Positions 8,983 to 20,066 of a stretch of DNA of 64,000 nucleotides are shown here, in pieces. Each line of letters opens with the position of its first letter. Positions within the stretch are counted from its first letter, which is position 1. The DNA is from Phoenix dactylifera (Eukaryota > Streptophyta > Magnoliopsida > Arecales > Arecaceae): positions 24,489,399-24,553,398 of the forward strand of contig NC_052394.1 in the NCBI RefSeq assembly GCF_009389715.1, given 5' to 3'. The notes under the pieces are model-generated. The model worked only from the letters and a program-made list of their open reading frames with translations. It did no database searches and had not been told where the DNA came from. The translations under genes and the position numbers were made by a program.

Positions 8983-11300
8983 GTAGCCGTAAAGGCTACG
9001 TTTTCCGGACCAGTTCAGAGCTCAAAGGGCCCCGGTCTTCGACGTAAATTACGACAGCGCCACTGAGCCGGTCCGCGGCGCCTCGCCTCTTTATAGCTGA
9101 ATCGAAATAACCTGGATTGCGGAACACGGCGTCCAGCGTCCAGCGTCCGTCCATCCCATCGAGAATGCGGAGGAGAAAGAGAGCAAGTGATGCTGCAGGT
9201 ACCTGAACGGGATCATGGATGGGTTGGGCGCACGGCGCAGCGGCTGGGATTCACGGCCATTCATTACCAGGGACTCCGGTCTACGTAAACCGTGAGCGAG
9301 GCAAATGCTTTCCGGCGGTTCTCCTATCTTCACGCTCATCTCATCTTACGATGTCGACCTTGATACCTCATTATCTTGTATTAAAGTCATGAATCATAGA
9401 AATGGAACGGGCTATTAAGGATGTTCTTTCTTCTTCTTTTTTTCTTGTTTTTCCTTCCTGATTGAGCCTGGATTGGATGGTGAGATTGAGAAACGAATAC
9501 TCGGCCTCTAGACTCCGTTTTGATGCTAAAAAGTAAACCATTCACGAGACAATTTTAACCCCATTGGTATCAGCCCCTTACCTAATCAAGGGAGGAATAA
9601 AATTATTTAATTGCTGTTTCGCTGGTACTTGCAACATAGGGTGCAATGCATGCACCCCTATCAATCGTCCAATTATCATTGCAATATGAATATAAGTAGA
9701 AATCAAACTAGATGGATATTAAATAGGGGAAACACCTAACTTTAAGATTGATTCCCGGGAGACCATCTAAGCTGCAGTCAATAACATGTAAAACATGTCC
9801 TATATTACTTGCAGCACATATATAGACGAGGAAAGTCGAATGAAATATTACATATCATGGTAACAGTCAAAGGACCAAGAGATCGTCTAACATATTTAAA
9901 CTTTAAAAGCACCGCGCAAAGACGAACAAAATAACAATGGCTGCATGTAATTCGGCCTTGAATCCAATAATAAGGACCCAGAAACACCAGAGTGTATTAA
10001 TTCATGTTGCCCATATGAACAAGATTGGCAAACAGAGGTGGTTTTCACTAGCGACGGGGGGTGTGGTGGCCGAGGATGGCTCGAGGAGGCTTTGGTAGGA
10101 GCTTGGCCAAGCAAATCAGCCAAGAAGAGGAGATGAAGACGAACCTCGCGGCAACCCCTCTCATGCAGCTGGAGTGAGGAGCAAGCAATGCGTTAGCCGG
10201 CCTTCCACCGTTGAGGCTGGGCCCTAGAGGAAACTCACAGCCTTCCACGGTCGAGGCTAGATCGAAGTCCATATCGAAGGCTAAGGAAGCGGGAGTCGCC
10301 AGAAGCGAGCCTTGAGAGGGAACCAATGGAGTTGGATGCCACATCACTCTGTCGGACATGATGGCCTTCAATGGAATTAGAATCAACCAGAGCGGAAAAA
10401 AGTGGTTGCTGTTTGGTTCGTGATGAGGGTATTAGGCCATGGGTGCGTGCCTCTGTCGTCGGCTAGAGTGGCCTGTAGTTGGGGAAGGATGCTCTGGTGG
10501 AACCCAAGTGGCGAAGAGAAGCGAGAATACCATACTAAAAGTAAAGAGATGACAGACAAATAGCCATCCAAGGGCAAAACTAGTAGAATAAGCATGGACC
10601 GGAGGGGATGGAGGTAGCTGAAGACTGAAGTTATTTCACACTCTCCTTAAAACGAACTTTAACTTGGTTATAGGCATTGGGCACATGAAATGCAAGTGAC
10701 TGGAGATCTAATTGGTTTATAGTTCTTTAAAAAGGCATGACAAAATAGCATACAGATCAACAGGAATGTGCTTCCAAATCTATATTAAGAGTTAAATATA
10801 TTGAGAATATTTATCTAATCTGAAACCAGGATACTTTGATCCTTAGATGCAGTGTCTGTGCTATTTTCTTGAGGCTCTCAAAATCAATCTACTATCTTCC
10901 TGTCCAAGACCTTGCATTTTTTTCTTTTAGCATGTTCATCCCACCTTTTATTTTTTCTCTTTTTTTTTTGATAAAAGGAAAGAAAAGAAAAGAATACTCT
11001 TAAATGACCTCAACAAGACTGCTAGAAAGAAAGGCCCATGCAGGGCAATCAGTTTGTAGCAACAAAAATAACTCTGGATGTGCCACATCATTTGAGAAAA
11101 ATATCATAATTGAAATCTCTACTTGCCAACCAATCTGTAGAAATATTAATTAGCCGCTATAAACCCATGATCAACAGCAAAGAATTCCAAAGATCAATTA
11201 TATTAATGTGAACACTCTTGGCAAGAATATCAGGTTCCTCGCATAGTTTTCTCGAATCGGACGGCCGAAGAGCGGACAGACCAGAATCCGTGTGCTTTTA
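8983..11300. other. Intergenic region right of the MULE
   Basis: I recognise no gene. A GC-rich part at 8983-9340 was probably contiguous with the promoter side of the left-edge gene before the MULE inserted. 9340-10040 is AT-rich. 10040-10600 has moderate GC and several short open frames but no known motif or splice pattern. 10600-11300 is AT-rich with poly-T near 10960. Confidence 0.4.
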
Positions 11301-11788
11301 AGAGGAGGCCCCGCTCGCTCGTGCTCCTCCCATTGTCTCGCCGCTGGTCTGGTCTCCGATTGAACGGAAGGAGCATTAATTGCTCGGGTCATCCATCGGC
11401 AAGGCGCGGCTCCCTTCCTCGTAACGATCATCATCATCATTCTTATCGTTTCTTCCTTCTGTTATTCTTATTCTCTCTCTTTCTTCCTTCCTCTGCAGCT
11501 CTTCTCCGGGGTCACTGTCGAGACCGCATTCCCTCATCTGTGTGCGTGTGCGATCCTCTTCGAGATCCGCTGCCGCTTTCGCCTCTGGAGAGCTGACGCT
11601 GCTCCCCTCGGTTGATTCCTTCTCTTTCTCCGCGGGCATGGGACCGATCTGGGGCCGCACGGGCGGTGACCTGGATATCTTGATCGTGCTCTATTTCGCG
11701 GTCTGGTTCCTGGGCGCCATGTTCTTGCTCGACCGCCTCGTCTCCACCAATCCCTGAACCGCATTCTCCAAATGCTGCTGCTGCTGCT

Positions 11789-11840
11789 CCGTCCGTCCGT
11801 CCGTCCGTCCGTCCGTCCGTCCGTCCGTCCGTCCGTCCGT
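11789..11840 (+). repeat. (CCGT)13 microsatellite
   Basis: Thirteen perfect CCGT units lie just after the truncated first exon of the LOH2 remnant, directly preceded by a short CTG run. Confidence 0.97.
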
Positions 11841-13005
11841 TTCAGGTTTCTCCTCTCTTGCTGTTGACGCGTGGTTTCTTTATTGGAATCCTGGGGCTTC
11901 TTTCTGATTGGGAGCATTCCCATGTCAAATTCATGTGAGACTCGGTTCTTGCACAAGAAGAGATGCGTGGGTATTTGGAATTCAAAATCTAACGCCAGGC
12001 TATTAGGTTATTTTTCTCTGGGAAACGAAGAACTGCCCAGAGATGTATGGGTCATCAGGAACATCCAAGAACAACATCTCAAGCTCTCGCAGAAAGGGAG
12101 GAAAGGCCGGCAGTAGGTTGGTTTGGTCATTGTAATTCCTAGCACGACGGAAAAATAATCGATGAGAAAAAGGAAAGGGGAAAAAAAAAATCAGATGCTC
12201 ATCAAGCATGTCTGAATTCTGAAATCACAACCTTGGCGACTTTTCATCGTGTATGCTTCTATTTATGGAATCATATACTGCCCGTTTGAGGTAGATTGCT
12301 GCTCTTGTTGACGATCTTCATTATGAGCGACTTTAATATTATGTATGTATTGAATTGATTGCTTTACAATAACATTATCACTAACGGATTACTCCTTCCA
12401 AGGCTTGCATGTTCTTCTTCATGTAGGAGTATTAAGTAGCAATCAGAGGAAAAAACAGACACTGTCTGCTGAAATAGGATCATGTAATCAGATGAATGTG
12501 ATCTATAGACTCTAGACTTATCTAAGTAGTGATCCTTCGATTAGCTTTCGTGTAAGTTCTAGTATCTTGATTGCATTTGTAGTTTAAAGGAAATAGCAGT
12601 ATATTATCAGTATTCATCTGCATAGTTTCATAAAGTAAATATGAACTTCTAATACCTCAAAGGAGTACAAGTTTTACACTCCTTGGCCCCCACCCCACCC
12701 CCTTAAAAAAAAGCAGTTGTTGATGGAGCAATGCTATAACATACAAATTGTCAAATTATTCTCACAGAACAACATTATCGCTTGACTGATTGCATATAAA
12801 ATGAAGGATAGAGGATAATGTGCTGCGTGAGGGTGAATTGCAGAATGCAGATGCAGCACAACTGTATGCTATTATGTCATAATTGCTGTTGGTTTTTATT
12901 TCTGTAAGTCTTCCTTGTTCTCTTTTCAAAGTCTATAAATTTCACTAATATCTCTTCAAATATTGAAAATGATCAAGCTCGATCGATGCTTCTCTGATTA
13001 CTTAT

Positions 13006-14208
13006 TGTTGCTGGAAATTGGACCCGGGGGCCGCCGTGAAGCCGGGGAAGGAGGAGCTCCGCTGCTGCAGGGGGCGGACGGCGGTGCGCCGGCCGGCTGC
13101 GTCCTCCGCCGCGGGGGGTGTGCGAGTCCGAAGAGGGGTGGGCGTCCAGTCCTGTCCTGTCCTGTCCTGCAAAAAAGCCGGTGGCCGGGTTCCCCGGCGC
13201 CGGCCCTCCGATGCCTAAGTCAGAGGGGGCAAATATGTGGAGAGAGCAGGGGAGAGTATGTGGAGAAGACAAAAAGAATCCCGTGTTCAATTGTGTCTGT
13301 GCTGTTTTCTTCCTTTTTCCCCCGGTCTAGGAGGGTTCTCTCCAGCTCCGGGTTTTTTCTCTGGTTTTTTGGTCCTCTCTCCCTTTTCCCTCCAGGTTTT
13401 CTTTTATAGGAGGATTTTTGTTACCTGGGAGGTGACAGGAGGTTTGTCCTGTTTTGTAATAATTGGGCACCATGTGGCCCATTAATGGCGTAATGGAGAA
13501 CGGGACCGGATCAGACCGGAATCAGGGAGTTGTCACGGTCGATCGGACCTGTTGGAGTGGTTGAACCGTCGGCTGCGGTGGGCCTGGGGTCCGTAGATGG
13601 TAAGTGCATTTATTACCGAATGAACCGGCGGTCAGGGAGAGCCATACGTTCTGATGGTTCAGTGATCCGGAGATCGTCTTGGGCCGTGTTCATTAAATGC
13701 CTGAGTGCATCGGAGACTTGAGGGAGTCTCATGCATTAATGGCAGGTCGTGCCGAACGCCTGAGGAGATCTTATGCCTTGATGGCTTGGAGATAGTGACA
13801 GGTCGCAAGCCGTAGGAGTTGTCAAGTCCCTTGGACTTTAGGCGGAGGTTGAACATTTGGTTAAGGCATCGGCTCGGCGAGGGTGCCGAGCCGAGCTGAT
13901 CGCCCAATGGGGCGCCCTGTGGCGGGGCTGCTTTGAGTACTCCTGGTCGGCGCCCTTTAGGCGAGCACCTTCTAGCAGAGCGCCTCGGCGCTGTCTTTGG
14001 TCGGCACTTTCTAACCGAGCAGCTTATTTTGGTTGGGCACCTCTTGGTGCGCACTCTGGTCGGCGCCTTCTAGTCGAGCGCCTTCCTGGTTGGCATCCTT
14101 TGGCCGAGCAGCTTTCTGGTCGGCGCTCTTTGGCCGAGCGCCTTTTCGGTCGGCGCTCTCTAGCCGAGCGCCTCCGTGGCGGTATGACTTGGGGTTTTTC
14201 CCCCAACA
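13006..14208 (-). mobile_element. Solo LTR of a Ty3/Gypsy element, minus orientation
   Basis: On the plus strand it starts TGTTGCTGGAAATTGGACC and ends CCCCCAACA, so the LTR (minus) begins TGTTGGGGGAA and ends CAGCAACA. It is flanked by a perfect 5-bp duplication CTTAT (13001-13005 and 14209-14213). Its 3' part matches the LTRs at 53390, 57234 and 59799 (GGGCCGGCGCCGGA, CCCGGCCACCGGC, GGGTCCAATTTCCAGCAACA). No internal region is present, as expected after LTR-LTR recombination. Inside are several short GCCGAGCGCC/GGCGCTCGGC units. It sits in what would be an intron of the LOH2 remnant. Confidence 0.9.
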
Positions 14209-17200
14209 CTTATGTTGTCAGATGTTACGAAGTCTTCCCCGTTGAGAGACCTAAGAAGGGCTTCCTGCCATTAACATGGTGGATCAATCTTTTGAAAGAA
14301 AACAGATAAAAGTTTAAAGTTCACACCAGAAAAAGACTAAAGCAGCTCTTTGATCTTTATTATTTTTGAGGTTAGAACAATAATTTGCTTGAAGAGATTA
14401 AATCTCTCCACATCAAGCATTTCCCATAAAGAATGAAAACACATCCATTGTTTTTTTTCTGGTAACAAAAACATGTCCATTGTTAATGAGTATATATTAT
14501 CAAACACCAACATGATGGAACTGTTGAGATGTTAAGAGCAATACATGTTGCACATAGATAATATGCATGGGCCTGCAAACTTTCTTCCTTCTGTTTTTTT
14601 TTTTTTTTTGCCATGCAGTTATCTCGATTTGCTGTTAGTGCATTGTGGCCATTACATCTGTTTTGTAAGAGTAATTCTTTTTCACATCAAAATGGTGGAA
14701 GAAATATATTATGTGTATGTATATATCTATGTATTTTGAGGTAGGGGTGGTGGTGGTTAGTGGGGATCTAAACATGCAGACTAAACATCAGTTTGACATA
14801 TTCTTTAGGTTGATGATCTCATGGCTTCCAAAGTTGTTGGATTGATTACCTGATGAATGTGACTAGCATGACTCGGGCCATAGTATACCTGTCTATATGC
14901 AACATATCATTATCTGTGGAAGTGATACCGATGTCTGAAAGAATGTGTGTAAACTTTATTGGGAATTGAAAGAACTTTTGGGAGTTAAGTTTGCCATACC
15001 ATAAAATGATATGGACTTACACTTCATTGGATCCACATTCCAAGCTAGTGGCTGCTTAATGATGCTAAAAGATCCAAAGATTGGTGTGACAATTCATTTG
15101 TCTCAGAGTCATCCATGTTGATATTTCGTTTCATTTGCCAAGATGCTGCTAATTAGTTTACTCGATTTCTAGAAAACCTCATTAGAACTCAGTTATTTGA
15201 ATTCTTTGATATTCAAAAGATGCTCCTGGTTGGCATGTTTACAAAAAAGATGTGGTCATCTGTAGAATCAATACCTATTGAAATGATGATTGAGCAAATT
15301 CTCTAATGGATAAAATCAACCATAAGCTACTAAATTTTAATGCACAGAAATTTTATAGCATGGAGAAAGATTAACAACGTAGTTGCTCAATCAGGTCCTA
15401 AGGCCAGGAATCAGGTTGCTACTCAATTTGTACTTACATTCTACAAGGAATTATGGATAAATATACATATTTGTTATTAGATGTCCGACGAAATTGACTG
15501 CAAATGTCAGTTTGGTGCACCAATAGCCTAATAATTCAATATATCATGAATGAACTGAACAATTTTAGTTATTTCATATGTCAAGTCAAAGGATACAAGC
15601 CAGATACATGTTTGCCAACCCATTGGAAGACACATTTACCAAAATGTTTTAACAATTTGTGCTGTCATGAACCATGATTTATAATTTTTTATGATTCAGA
15701 TTTCGCAACTGTTTAAGATTTGTATGATTTGGTGCAATCTAAACGTGCTTTTAGGTATTTAGAGTTTTAATGCAATGAAAGCTAGTTGACTTTATGCAGT
15801 CGCATCGTACATTTATACATATTTGTTTAGAACCCACTGTTAGTGGTGCAACTTATATGAAATGCTAGGCAGACCCTAAAAGGCCATAAATTGTGGGCAT
15901 CCTAGCCTATGAATAAGAAAACAGGGGTTTGTGCTCAGAAAATATAAACTGAATACTTCTTTTTATTTTTTTTTGTTCTCATTCCCTTTTCTTTTATTCT
16001 ATTGTCTATCATTACCATTACTCCGTTGTAATCAATTTATGGGCAAAGAACAACATCAGATATTTGCAGAGCTGTGACCATATGTGAGATTGATTTGAGA
16101 CTTGGAGGTTTTTCGGGGTTGAGTCTTGTGCCATAGTGTTAAAATGTTGAACCTTCACATCCTTATGTACTTCATGGTTGGCAGTGGCTTATTGTGGATT
16201 CTAGTGATCTGCTTGTGTGGACTTATGAATCAGGAATGAACTTACATGCAGTCAAGCTTCATGTTATCCATGTGCATTTTGGCGCGTATTATTCTTGTAT
16301 CTGGTATATTCCTAGTTTTCTTTTTTTAAAAATTTGTAGATTTCTTCTGTAATATGCTTAATGCTTAAGTTCTCCATTGATGCTTATCCTTTTATCACTA
16401 CAACTTTACCTCTTGCTAATGTTTTATCAAAAACTATAACTAATTCTCTGAGAAATAAGGTTACATATCCCCCCCCCCCCTCTTTAAGGAAATGTAAATG
16501 CTTCATGTCTAGTATTTTCAGAACTGATATCTGTATAAATTTTGTCAATATGTTTGTGAAGATTTGTGAAGGCTAGGAATAATAAAAGTAATGTGTTTCA
16601 TTTTGCAGATTTTTTCAAATTGTGACTATTATTCTTGCCCTACATGATACAAGCAATGTACTTCTGGAAGCAGCCAAAGTGTTCAAATATTCAGAGAAGG
16701 AGACGGCGGCTAGCGTTGTATTTGGACTTTTTGCAGTCTCATGGTTAGCATTACGATTAATATACTTCCCCTTTTGGATAATTAAGACTTCAAGGTCTGT
16801 TAGTGTCATCTAATTGTTTGTGTAATTAAACTTTTGCTTTTAATTTTGCTTATTGTTTTGATGGTTGAATTTCCAGCTACTATTCCATTGAGCCCCTGAT
16901 TTCAGTGAATGGTTTCCCCACCACTTCATACTATGTTTTCAATACAATGCATCTTACCGTGCTTGTGTTCCACACCTACTGGTGGAAACTCATTTGTGCA
17001 ATGATCATGAGACAAATGGGTAATAGAGGACAAGTAGTAGAGGACGTTTGATCAGGTAAACAATGTAGTTTGCACACTATGCATTTTATAAAATATTGCT
17101 TATAACCATATTTTGTTAAATCAATGAAACAAGATGATCATTTGGGAATCTGAGTAGGGTTCTTAGTACATTAGGAACTGGTAGAAGTGTCTGCATGGAG

Positions 17201-17800
17201 CAGTTACTTCCTCAGTCCACCATATCCATATTAGAGAAAAATATCTATTTACATCGTACAACAACCAAATGTGGTTTTACTAATCATAAAAACTGGATTT
17301 GCTGTATAGTGCAGCCTTTTCTCCTTTTAAGTTGGTCATTGTGATGTTCTGGCATATTCTTGAATAGTTGCAGCAATTTTGTAAAGAAGGTCTAGCAGGT
17401 AGATTATAGGCCTGGCATCAAAACATGCTACTCTGATTGCTCTTGCTGTGTTCACAACTTTTAACTTGACTCTTCCTATATACATAGTATAAATTTTTTA
17501 CTTTGTCAGAGGTCACATGTGAGTTTCTCTTCTAAAGCAACCAAGATGATATGAGCAGATTGATTTAACCAACCCAGCATAGAGTTTATGACATCAAAAT
17601 GGTTGTAAAAGGTGGATGATAAACTGCATTTGATCTCCATGGTTTTTTTTCTGTGGAGGACAATCCTTCTTCTTTTCCCCTCCGCTTGATATTGCTTATG
17701 GTTTCTTCAATTTCTTGATAAGCTGCTACCCTTAGGGCCATGATCCTACAAATTTCTGACTTTCATTTATCCAAATATAGATTCTGAAGATGGAGACTGA

Positions 17801-19465
17801 CAACAAGTTGTCCATAAATCAGGAGTGACAGATGCCATTTTTTACAGTTGTTACTCTCATCAATCTCTATGGTCCGGAGCTCTATTCATACGTTTTCCTC
17901 CAAAAGGTAGGTTCATGTGCTAAAAGATTCTTATTATTGATGTTTTAGGATTTTGGTCTTTATTGATGAAAGTGCATGACCTCTGGAATTTAAAATGGGA
18001 GCAGGATCCCCATAGTGACTAACAGTCAGATGAAGTTTTTGTTGGTTATGGTCTTTTTCATTCTTTGTTCTTTTGTTCCCAAAGATAACCGTGCCATCTT
18101 TTGTGGATGTATGTTAGGTTTTTTTTTGTATACTTGAATCACTTATACAGTTTATGGGATTTGAGGCTTATTAGTATTACCTTTGCTAACGATATCAAGG
18201 AGATGGATGTATCGGCCAAGAAATTTTTGTCTGATTGCTCATTCACAATAGTTTTCTAATTTTTTTTATTGGAATTCCATCTTGTTCCTAATAGTATAGT
18301 AGCTCGGTTGTAATTCTTGGAGATGACATCATAGCAAGACTTGTTATCGTTCCAAATTAAAAAAAACAGAAAAAACATAGCAAAACTAGTTTGATGACAA
18401 ACTTTGCTAGTGTTAAGTGCATCAATATTCTCTTCTCGGTCGTTAAATCATCAAAAAGAAATTAGGAAGGAAAATACTGTACTCATTGGTACGGTTAATG
18501 TCGGGCGTGCTTGGTTCGCGGAGAGGTTGGGATGCAGTCCATACTGATTGATGAACCCCAAATTCCAAGTTTTTCAAAGTCGTCTTGCTAGTCAGAACCT
18601 GTAGAAATCTTGGCGTATTTATGTTGGAAACGCTAGAGAGATGGCTTCTGAATAAATTCCAGCCACACCTTTGACGGTATAAACAGGCCAAACGCAGCAC
18701 GGCTCTTACGAACTCCATGGACCTTTTTTTTTTTTTTTTTTTTTTTTTTGTCTTTTGGTAGCAATAGGTTAACTTCTTCTAAAATGTTTGTTCGAACAAT
18801 GTGTTTTGTTTCCGTATTATGGTTTTTGTTTATTCCCTGGCGCGAAGTTGGTCATGATTGTGTGTTGGTTGCTTGAGGAAAGCATGTGGGCGTTTTTCCT
18901 TTTTTTTAATAATTTAGTCGAATCTTGTGGGGAATTGTTTGTCATTGGGCTTAACTTCTCTTCTGAATGTAAATATGTAATAAATGTCCCTCAAAACGCT
19001 GGCATGACTTCCAAATGGGTGGGCTCTTTGGACCCCAAAGAAGTGGGACCTGTGCAAGTTGCTAATCATCGTGCTCCTCGCTGGTCGTCGTTTAATTAAC
19101 AAATAAAATGTGAACAAAGAAAAGTGTTTCATCGTTAGGTGGGTGTACCAGGCAGAACCCATGGGGGAAAAAAAAACAAATATGCAGCTATAGAGTTTTT
19201 TTTCTTTTTCTTTTTGATAACAGAGGCAAAAATAGAGTTTTTTTTTAATATTTAGGATAATGTATGGTAAAGTATGCATGCAGCAATCCACAGCCTCGAC
19301 AATAAACCAAATTGTCCCAGATGTAGGACTTCACAACCGTATGAGGTGTGCAAATATTTTCTGACGAATAAATTTGCAGCTACAGAGATTGAAAAACGCA
19401 CTCTTTCTTGGGTGGCAACATCCTTTACGGCTCTACCGAAAAGATACGGCTAATAACGTGAACCG
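17801..19465. other. Intergenic region between LOH2 remnant and NPC1
   Basis: AT-rich sequence without a supportable gene. It holds a poly-T run at about 18723-18750, several shorter A/T runs and no clear terminal repeats. Confidence 0.4.
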
Positions 19466-19650
19466 CAAAACCCATGGTCCGTGGAGCGGATGCCACGCTC
19501 TGGCTCTCGTGGCCAAAGCCCATGATCCGTGGAGCGGATGCCACGAGAGCCGGATGCCCCGCTCTGGCTCTTGTGGCCGCGGGATCGGGCTAGGCTTCTC
19601 CCCCTCTTGCAAAGCCGCGCTCCGGCTCTCGTGGCCACGGGATCGGGAAG
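19466..19650 (+). repeat. Imperfect direct repeats upstream of NPC1
   Basis: The motif CCGTGGAGCGGATGCCACG occurs at about 19479 and 19528, and CTCTGGCTCT(C/T)GTGGCC recurs at about 19497 and 19562 with a variant near 19620. Together they form a GC-rich block of partly palindromic repeats 400-600 bp before the NPC1 start codon. Function is unknown; it could be a transposon scar. Confidence 0.6.
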
Positions 19651-19895
19651 ATTTTTTTCGACGTTTTCTTTTCGAGAGAAAGGAAAAAAAAAAACAAACA
19701 GCAGTGAAGGAACCGCCCGATTTTTTTTTTTTCCAACTCCAACTCGACTCAATTAAAAATTTCAAACCCGTCCGACTTTTTATCGGGCCGGCGGGCGTTT
19801 GTTTGTCTCCATCTTCGTGAGTATACACACCACTAGCGTAGCGTAGCGTACCTGGCACGCTATATTGGTAGGTCTAGGTCAGGTGAAAGTGAAAC

Positions 19896-19930
19896 TAATC
19901 TTATATTTTTTATTCCCGGTATATTATACC
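19896..19930 (+). promoter_or_regulatory. Possible TATA region of NPC1
   Basis: CTTATATTTTTTATTC and GTATATTATACC lie about 140-170 bp before the ATG at 20067 and upstream of a C/T-rich leader with CCCCT repeats (about 19983-20010). Spacing fits a plant core promoter. No transcript data support it. Confidence 0.4.
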
Positions 19931-20066
19931 CCTTTGGCCTGCCTTTCCCCTTTGGCCGACACCCACCCTCCTCCGCCTCGCCTCCCCTCCCCTCCCCTCC
20001 CCTCCCCTCCTTTAGGATCGGGAGCCGACCAGGCAATTTTCATCTCCTCCTTATCTGATTCTCGAC

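Larger units (their letters stand above)
11638..17800 (+). pseudogene. LOH2: LOH2-type ceramide synthase remnant lacking its middle exons
   Basis: Recognisable pieces of a LAG1/TLC ceramide synthase are present. 11638-11757 starts MGPIWGRTGGDLDIL and has LYFAVWFLGAMFLLDRLV, like LOH2 exon 1, but hits a stop soon after. Exon 16609-16794 encodes IILALHDTSNVLLEAAKVFK and LRLIYFPFWIIKTS. Exon 16877-17055 encodes YYVFNTMHL, VFHTYWWKLICAMI and NRGQVVEDV. A last exon at 17781-17800 gives DSEDGD and a stop. Splice sites between the last three are intact, but the codon after EDV is TGA where Arg (CGA) is expected, cutting off the acidic tail. I could not find the middle exons with the catalytic His-His motif. 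These enzymes N-acylate sphingoid bases in the ER; this copy probably cannot. A diverged middle exon missed by eye is the main alternative. Confidence 0.75.

Noticed and set aside
10040-10600. Possible small gene with moderate GC
   Set aside because: Short frames only, no recognised motif and no coherent splice pattern.
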